Of a stretch of DNA of 64,000 bases, positions 58,801 through 64,000 are shown one piece after another. The stretch's first letter is position 1. Every line of letters starts with the position of its first letter. The translations under genes were made by a program, and so were the position numbers. The notes under the pieces are model-generated. The model ran no database searches. It saw only the letters and a program-made list of their open reading frames with translations, and was not told the DNA's origin. The stretch is from Channa striata (taxonomy: Eukaryota; Chordata; Actinopteri; Anabantiformes; Channidae): the NCBI GenBank assembly GCA_033026295.1, contig CM065179.1, forward strand, positions 19,647,275-19,711,274. The letters run 5' to 3'.

Positions 58801-60303
58801 TGTTTTGTGAGTCTGTGTGTCAATTAAAGAAAAGATGGTTTTTCAAGGTTATCAAGCCATTAGTTACTTACAATGACTTTGCTTTCACTCAATGAGTGAT
58901 GCACCTCGTTATTTGGGTTTGTTCCCTTTTTCTCAAGTTAGATGGAGCCAAAATGAGTGGCAGGTTGTCGTAACTCAGTTCAAGTGCTCACTTACAGCTA
59001 AGAGGTTTGGTTAGTGGCTGTAGGATATCGAGACCAGACAGAAGCAGTTATCAGTAGTCCTTGCCCACCACCTGAGAACCAACGTAGAGGAAGCCTAAAG
59101 TCTAAACATCCCTGCTGTCACAGGGAGGAGAGACCCAGACTGCGGAGCATGGGAGGGCTCACTTCCTCTGATTTTATAAGGACAAGAACAATGACAGAGT
59201 GTCATAGAGGAAGTTTGGGGGAGATTTATGTCCACACCTATGAGGTCGTAGTTGATGGGGAATGGTGGGAAGCACTGCGGCTGTCTGTAGGTATTGTTAA
59301 CCCAGCTCATTATAAGACTCATATTTGGAGGTTTGGGCTGGGTAGACCTTGCAGACACCAGTCCTGCAAAGGCCCTGTGTCTGGGTGTGAGAGAAAAACA
59401 CCGGATGTCTAAGGAACGACGACTGATCTCACTACTCTGCGTGGGTTAAAAAAAAGTGACTGTGTATTTAGACTTGTGTGAGTGACTGAAATTGGCCTTG
59501 GACTTGGTTGTTCCTGTTTTGGTTTTGACCCAGAAAATGATCGTTGGCTGCATGCAGAGCAGGAGGTGCATCCACTTTGTCATCTATTTACTCTAATAGA
59601 GGGTAGAGGGTTCATCCCAACAAAGCTGAAATGTGTATGGCAGGGTATGCATATAGATGGGCGTGTACTCCAGTGGCTGTCTGTGGCCGTCCTGTTTTCA
59701 CAGCTGGGACGTCGAACCATGCATCAGTCATGTCCGGCTCTCAGGCAGTCAGATGTGTGTGTTGAGGAAGAGAATATGTATTTCTCCGTTGGTCTGGCAA
59801 CCTGACCAGTGTGAGTCTAGACTTCTAAGACAGCAATAATGCCCCCCCCCCAACTACCACGTGCACACACAAACACACTGCAGGTGCAGGGTTAAAAAGT
59901 CAACATAACACATGTTAGACTTAATAACTTTCATGAATATGATCAGCCAGGTGTGTGTGAGGGCTCAGGTCATTGCTAATAACAGAGTCGTGTCATATCT
60001 GAACTGACATGGACTGTGTGTTTTACATCATATACAATGGATTTTTATGTCAAAGTATTTCCACAATACCTTTACGTATCTTTCTTTGTTTTTACCATCC
60101 TCCCTCATCTCTCTTTCTCTTTACAGTTCTATCTCCAGTCCAGGTTCACATGGCGCGGCGCTCGTCTCCTCCGCCCGCTGCTGCAGTTCACACTCTTGAT
60201 GATGGCCTTTTACACTGGCCTATCACGTGTCTCCGACCACAAGCATCACCCGACTGATGTCCTGGCAGGCTTTGTGCAGGGAGCCCTGGTGGCCTACTGC
60301 ATA
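38735..60303 (+). CDS. plpp3: Phospholipid phosphatase 3 (LPP3/PPAP2B), all but the last exon
   Basis: This six-pass membrane ecto-phosphatase removes phosphate from lysophosphatidate, sphingosine-1-phosphate and related lipids at the cell surface. Exons: 38735-38873 (starts MQSYMYEKAMAQES), exon 2 as either 52807-52961 or 53385-53542, then 55859-55951, 56174-56361, 56445-56502 and 60127-60303. Phases fit for either exon 2; with the second, 271 codons are covered. The three PAP2 motifs are present: KVSVGRMRP, FFSGHASFS and SRVSDHKHHPTD, with the catalytic histidines. N-glycosylation sequons NCS and NYT occur in the second outer loop. The human integrin motif RGD is TGD here (CTGDDSSVQEA). The final exon, starting near the human VFFVSDLFK, was not found before 64000, so the gene is partial. 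The gene diverges from prkaa2. Confidence 0.93.
42861..42885 (+). ncRNA. Fragment resembling the 5' end of U4 snRNA (pseudogene-like)
   Basis: AGTGGCAGTATCGTGGC differs at one base from the U4 5' segment AGTGGCAGTATCGTAGC, and the preceding GCGGCAA is loosely like TGCGC. The rest of U4 (Sm site, 3' stem) is not recognisable, so this is at best a short pseudogene piece or chance. Confidence 0.25.
44986..45035. repeat. (TG)n microsatellite
   Basis: About 25 TG units lie in plpp3 intron 1. Confidence 0.95.
45390..46653 (-). mobile_element. Degenerate Tc1-like DNA transposon
   Basis: On the minus strand the text encodes QSPDLNPMENLWWDLKK, the conserved C-terminal DDE segment of Tc1 transposases, preceded by DNDPK and KSTKA remnants. 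Stops and frame shifts show it is dead. The ends are inverted copies: TACAGCTGCGGCCAGAATTA at the left, and GTGACTAATTTTATGCAACT followed by GTA at the right, each bounded by TA. A second, better inverted copy of the left end lies inside at about 46462-46484 (GCTGAATAATTTTGACCGCA). Confidence 0.75.
48450..48500 (+). repeat. 3' tail of a fish non-LTR retroelement
   Basis: AATTTCCCCACTGTGGGATT, then AATAAAGTTC and (TATCT/TATCTTA) repeats, is a phrase typical of 5'-truncated LINE copies in fish. Confidence 0.6.
52778..52804 (+). repeat. plpp3: (TG)n tract forming the 3' splice site of plpp3 exon 2a
   Basis: About 13 TG units run directly into the AG at 52805-52806 of exon 2a, replacing a normal polypyrimidine tract. 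(UG)n RNA is a known binding sequence of TDP-43 and CELF proteins. Confidence 0.85.
52807..52961 (+). CDS. plpp3: plpp3 alternative exon 2a
   Basis: 155 bases, entering in phase 1 and leaving in phase 0, exactly like exon 2b. It encodes AMLPTLVLHRTSVRPYQRGF, then YCSDYSLNYPQKK and STVPSSVLISVGLTLPAVS. It shares PYQRGFYCSD with exon 2b, but its second half is closer to the alternative exon 2 of PLPP1 as I recall it (STVTSTVLILVGVGLPISS). It covers the end of TM1, the first outer loop and the start of TM2. The donor GTAAGT is followed by 11 C residues (52968-52978). Confidence 0.82.
53094..53140. repeat. GATAT-type tandem repeat between the two plpp3 exon 2 copies
   Basis: Irregular GATATGAT units lie in the 423-base intron that separates exons 2a and 2b. 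Confidence 0.6.
53385..53542 (+). CDS. plpp3: plpp3 exon 2b (canonical type)
   Basis: 158 bases after a pyrimidine-rich acceptor. It encodes [20 protein letters not shown], then YCSDESIRYPRKEGDTISDA and VLCGVGILIAIFS. It corresponds to the standard vertebrate PLPP3 sequence (human [20 protein letters not shown]). It leaves in phase 0 into the exon at 55859. Confidence 0.92.
53543..55858 (+). other. plpp3: plpp3 intron 2
   Basis: A 2.3 kb intron with a (CA)n tract at 54207-54234. No exon or recognised element is seen. Confidence 0.7.
54207..54234. repeat. (AC)n microsatellite
   Basis: Fourteen AC units lie in plpp3 intron 2. Confidence 0.95.
56503..60126 (+). other. plpp3: plpp3 intron 5
   Basis: A 3.6 kb intron between the SGH-motif exon and the SRxxxxxH-motif exon. 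ORFs here, up to 132 codons at 59014-59412, show no family resemblance. Confidence 0.7.
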
Positions 60304-60591
60304 GTGAGTCCATGATGCAAAACACGCAACACATGCATATTGTAAAAAATGGGAGAATTATGGCATAATTACACACAGGCAGACTATTTGCAATTTAAAC
60401 ATGTCTGTACTTGACCGTTGGGGATCCTACAAATGGACCAAGCTTCAAGTAAAGTTTGCTTCCACCTACTTTTCTTTTTCTCTTTTCTTCACTGTTTTGG
60501 TGAAAAGGAGAAAAGGAGCAGGCAGTGAAGTGAGGAGAATCCGATTCCCTTTAATGAATAACACATTGCTTGGAGTCAGTCTCTAGCGCAG

Positions 60592-60593
<2 letters not shown>

Positions 60594-60643
<50 letters not shown>
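60594..60643. repeat. (GT)n microsatellite
   Basis: About 25 GT units lie in the last visible plpp3 intron. Confidence 0.95.
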
Positions 60644-60649
<6 letters not shown>

Positions 60650-62394
60650 TGTGCACATGCATACTCTCTGCAACCTTCTCCACTACTTTTGTGACATATC
60701 GTCACAGCAGCTGCCAGATGATTTTCGTAACCCTCATCATTACACTAAGCTCGATGGAGCCAAGGAAAATTGAATTTGGGTTGAGAGGAAAATAGAGAGA
60801 GGGAGCAGGAGAGAGGGTAAGAGAGGATTAGCATTTGAAACAGGAATGAGGCTGTTAATTATTTCGTTTTTTCTTCTTTGGCGGCTCTGGTTCTATCAGC
60901 ACAGTGGGCACCAACTAAACTCTGGTGCCCCTGGGAAAAGTATGGAAAGAGACACACACACACACAAAAACTCACACGCATGTTACCTTTCTGGAAAGGA
61001 TTAGAGTCATAAAACTTAGCAAAACCTCAGTATTGCCACCAAGGCAAACCATAGCACAGCTAAATGCCTCATTAACACACACAGACAGACAGCAGTTACT
61101 TGAATATGAGAATTATAAAAGATGCAAAATAAACCACAAGTACAAATTAGTGGATGACAATATGCTGAAATGTTCTGACAAAATCTGAGCTCTCATAGCT
61201 GGGCGTAGCTCCTAGAGGACATCAGCGCTGACAAGTTAAAAAAAAAAAAAAACAACTCGGTTAAGGCATGAAGTTGACCTCTAAATACTCAGATCTGGCA
61301 AAGCAGCGAAGGGAGGGAGGTGACAGGAGAGAGGAGCCTTGTCTGCATCTTGGCTTAAGACGAGCGTGGGTTTAATCCAACTCAGCTATTCCACAACCCT
61401 CACAGAGACGCACAACACACACGTAGACACAGTGTACACATGCGCATGCTTGCACAACACATATAAATATATAGCGACGCACACGTACTCGCACATGGAG
61501 TCAAACAATCAAGGCTGTAAGGTTAGTTTTACAATCCTTGACGCCCTCTCTGATTTCCCCTTTCTTAGCAGAAAAAAACATCTGTAAGTAGTTTAGCTCG
61601 GCTCTTTCAGCCTCTCAACAAGAAAGGGCCGGACTGGATGAGTGGAGGAAAGACAGGGGAGGTAGAAAGCCTGTGCGCCACAGAAAAGCCAGCAGAACAT
61701 TCTCAATCAAACTGTGAACATCTTTAGATCTGGTTTAAAAAATGGCTTTTAAATGGAAAGTTTGAAATGTAAGTATAAATGCGTGAGTTCACACTTTGAA
61801 ATCATGACAGAGGGGACGTTTTTTTTTACCACAACTTCAGAGCACTGAGACATTTCAATGGCTCTGCTTAGATCCGCTACATGTGCTTTTGATGTTCTAT
61901 GATTGCTGTTTATGTGTACGACTTTGATTTTTCTTTGAAGGTCACTGAGAACAAACTGTTACAACATAACAAAGGTTTTATGGCTTTTTTGGTGCAGATG
62001 CTCCGGACAGTCTGTGTCCCATTGTTGTAGCAGCAGCGCCTTTTTTTTTTTTTTGAGAACTTTGTGTGCTGCCAATCAATCTAATGAGAAGTTTTTATGA
62101 AGCAGAAACAGTTCATATTTAAGAGCCCCGTGGCCCTCTGGGTAAAGCGGTCCATTAATTCCGCCTGAGCCATCGACTCACTTCTACATACAAACGTCTG
62201 ATTCGAAGAACAAAAGCACACACTGGAGGAATTTGTGGATTCGCAGTCTCAAGTGTGCAGCTCTGAGCAATTGTTCTGAACATCCTACGGTGGGTCATCT
62301 GGCATTGTGGAAAAGCCTCTTTCTTTCCAATCATTTCAGTAATTGCCTGTGGAGAGTGTGTTGTTACATGAGTTTATTGTGTCTGCTATTCCAG

Positions 62395-62454
62395 GTTTCC
62401 CTAAACTACCCTTACCTCTTTAATCCCAGCACGTCCCCCACTGAGTGCCGGTAA
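62395..62454 (+). CDS. plpp3: Possible alternative terminal exon of plpp3
   Basis: A good acceptor (pyrimidine-rich, ending CCAG at 62394) is followed by an in-frame VSLNYPYLFNPSTSPTECR and a stop. It would join the phase-0 end of exon 6 (...VAYCI). It has no resemblance to the known PLPP3 tail apart from the first valine and would delete the last membrane segment region. It may be chance. Confidence 0.2.
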   Translation, partial: VSLNYPYLFNPSTSPTECR

Positions 62455-64000
62455 ATGAACAATTCAAGCTCAGGGCAAGTGAAGACGCATTCACATCTAG
62501 TGACGTGCCGTCACGTCAGCCTGTGTGTGTCTCCACATTTGATGATGAACCGTGTCTGCATCGGACACACAGTTTTTTTTTTTGAAGAATATGTAGATGA
62601 ATGTCTGTTTTGAGTCAGGCACACCCGCCTACACAGTTTGTCCACGGGGCTGCGATGGAAAGAATCAGGGAACCACAATAGGAAGTGGTTCGCCTGTCCT
62701 ACCTGGCACTTCCTATCAGACGCAGTGACCTACATTTCAATGTGTCGTAATAAAGGTCAAGAGGAATGAATCTTGCAGGATGCAGCTGCCAGAGAGAAAG
62801 CTGGGGCCACTTTCATTAGTTTTTCAAGGTTGATTGCCCACAAGAGAACATGCTGCCCACAGTGAGGGTCTTAACTGTGTGCTCAGGAAATCATCATTGT
62901 CTCTCCACAAACGCAACTTCTGCTAGAGACTAAACGTCTCTAAATCTGGAATCAACCAGTTTTATTTGAATGGGACTGTGACATTTGAGGGTTTGTACTG
63001 ACCAGCCGACAATTTCTTTTAGGAATTTTGAAACACAAATCATGTATATTCACAATGACCTAGATAGATTGGTGCAAATGTATTCACCGATTAAATGTGC
63101 TCTGCATGTTTCATTCTTTGATATATGAATAGGGTTTCGTGAGTAATGCTTTTTTTTAGATTCTCAATAACGCCAAGTTGACACACTCACTTCCTGTGTG
63201 ACTCAGCTTCTTTATGTGTCAGTACAAGACATTTTAATAGTGGTCATGGGCACATGCACAAATACACACACGCACTTACCTTAGTTGTGCTGTTTTTCCT
63301 TCTGCTGAGTCGGTTTCACTCAATACAATAGGCCTCAAGACTGTGTGTTTTTTTTGTGTGTGTGTGTGTAGCATGCACAGGAAGTGGCAAGTTCGTGATA
63401 AGGCTTCGACCATGCTCGGTTCGGGGGTAAAAGGTTATGTGATGTGGCAACAAGGCCAGCTGTGATTGGACGCCAAGCATCCTGATGGGAAACAAGCCTG
63501 GAATGTTTCCTATGACGCTTCTCTCCAAAAATTATCTCATATCCCCTTACGCTTTTCCAGTTATATCATATATATTATACTGTATATGACTTAGTGAAGA
63601 TAGAGCATACACTGATGAGTGCACAGACAAAGAGGCCTTTTAAAAGCATGAAAGCAGCTGTTTGTTAGAGAGTATCTATCCATGTGTGATGTAATCCCTC
63701 AGTCAAAGGTCACCGGCAAATGACCACTGGATGGTCGGTAAATGCCGAGCTGTAGGAGAAGAGAATGTCTTTGTGTTTAGCCGACCATTCAGAATGACGT
63801 TGTTATATTAATAGATCACTACCTGCATGTTGTCCATCTTTCCTGGAAACATTCAGCCGACAATCAGTAAAGTATTCACTAGTTTATGTTTTTCCTGGGG
63901 AATTTCCTGAAAAAGGACATGTTTTTCCCCAATGTGTGAGAGTGATGTGGTGCTCAGTAAGTTCTCCTTCACAGAGTTAGTTATTCATTGTTGAATGGCA

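Larger units (their letters stand above)
60304..64000 (+). other. plpp3: plpp3 last intron, runs off the window
   Basis: The expected final exon (VSDLFK-type sequence) was not found. The region holds a (GT)n tract at 60594-60643 and one phase-compatible exon-like stretch at 62395-62454. Confidence 0.6.

Noticed and set aside
59014..59412. 132-codon plus-strand ORF in plpp3 intron 5
   Set aside because: No resemblance to any family and it lies inside a well-supported intron.

Overview
The window is vertebrate nuclear DNA, most likely from a teleost fish and perhaps a percomorph. Its genes are split by spliceosomal introns, many of them under 100 bases. There are many (CA)n/(TG)n microsatellites, fish-type repeats and a decayed Tc1-like transposon. 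I found no bacterial, phage or CRISPR features. The species cannot be named from sequence alone.

Four protein-coding genes were assembled exon by exon from GT/AG sites, reading phase and family similarity. (1) dab1, + strand, 534-4442 with a 3' exon from 8503: the last third of the Reelin adaptor Disabled-1; its start lies left of the window. (2) fyb2 (ADAP family), + strand, 12039-20632: complete at both ends, but with a one-base frame break near 13510-13535. (3) prkaa2, - strand, 34085 down to 26341: the whole AMPK alpha-2 catalytic subunit in ten coding exons, about 557 residues, including a first coding exon at 33986-34085 that no long ORF reveals. (4) plpp3, + strand, 38735-60303 and onward: lipid phosphate phosphatase 3, complete except for the last coding exon, which lies beyond position 64000.

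Order and orientation (dab1 >, fyb2 >, < prkaa2, plpp3 >) match human 1p32 read in reverse, where the order is PLPP3, PRKAA2, FYB2, C8A, C8B, DAB1. C8A and C8B are absent here: only about 1.5 kb separates the dab1 3' end from fyb2. The genes are a conserved synteny block rather than one pathway. dab1 acts in neuronal Reelin signalling, fyb2 in immune-cell adaptor complexes, prkaa2 in energy sensing, and plpp3 in extracellular lipid phosphate turnover.

The most interesting signal is in plpp3. Two phase-matched versions of exon 2 lie 423 bases apart (52807-52961 and 53385-53542). Using both, or neither, produces an early stop. The first has a (TG)n repeat in place of its polypyrimidine tract and an 11-C run just after its donor. 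This version resembles the alternative exon 2 of the paralogue PLPP1, so the exon pair may predate the split of the two genes. Other points are a possible second C-terminus for dab1, the fyb2 frame break, a 19-base palindrome giving poly(A) signals on both strands between convergent fyb2 and prkaa2, and two strong CTCF-like motifs.
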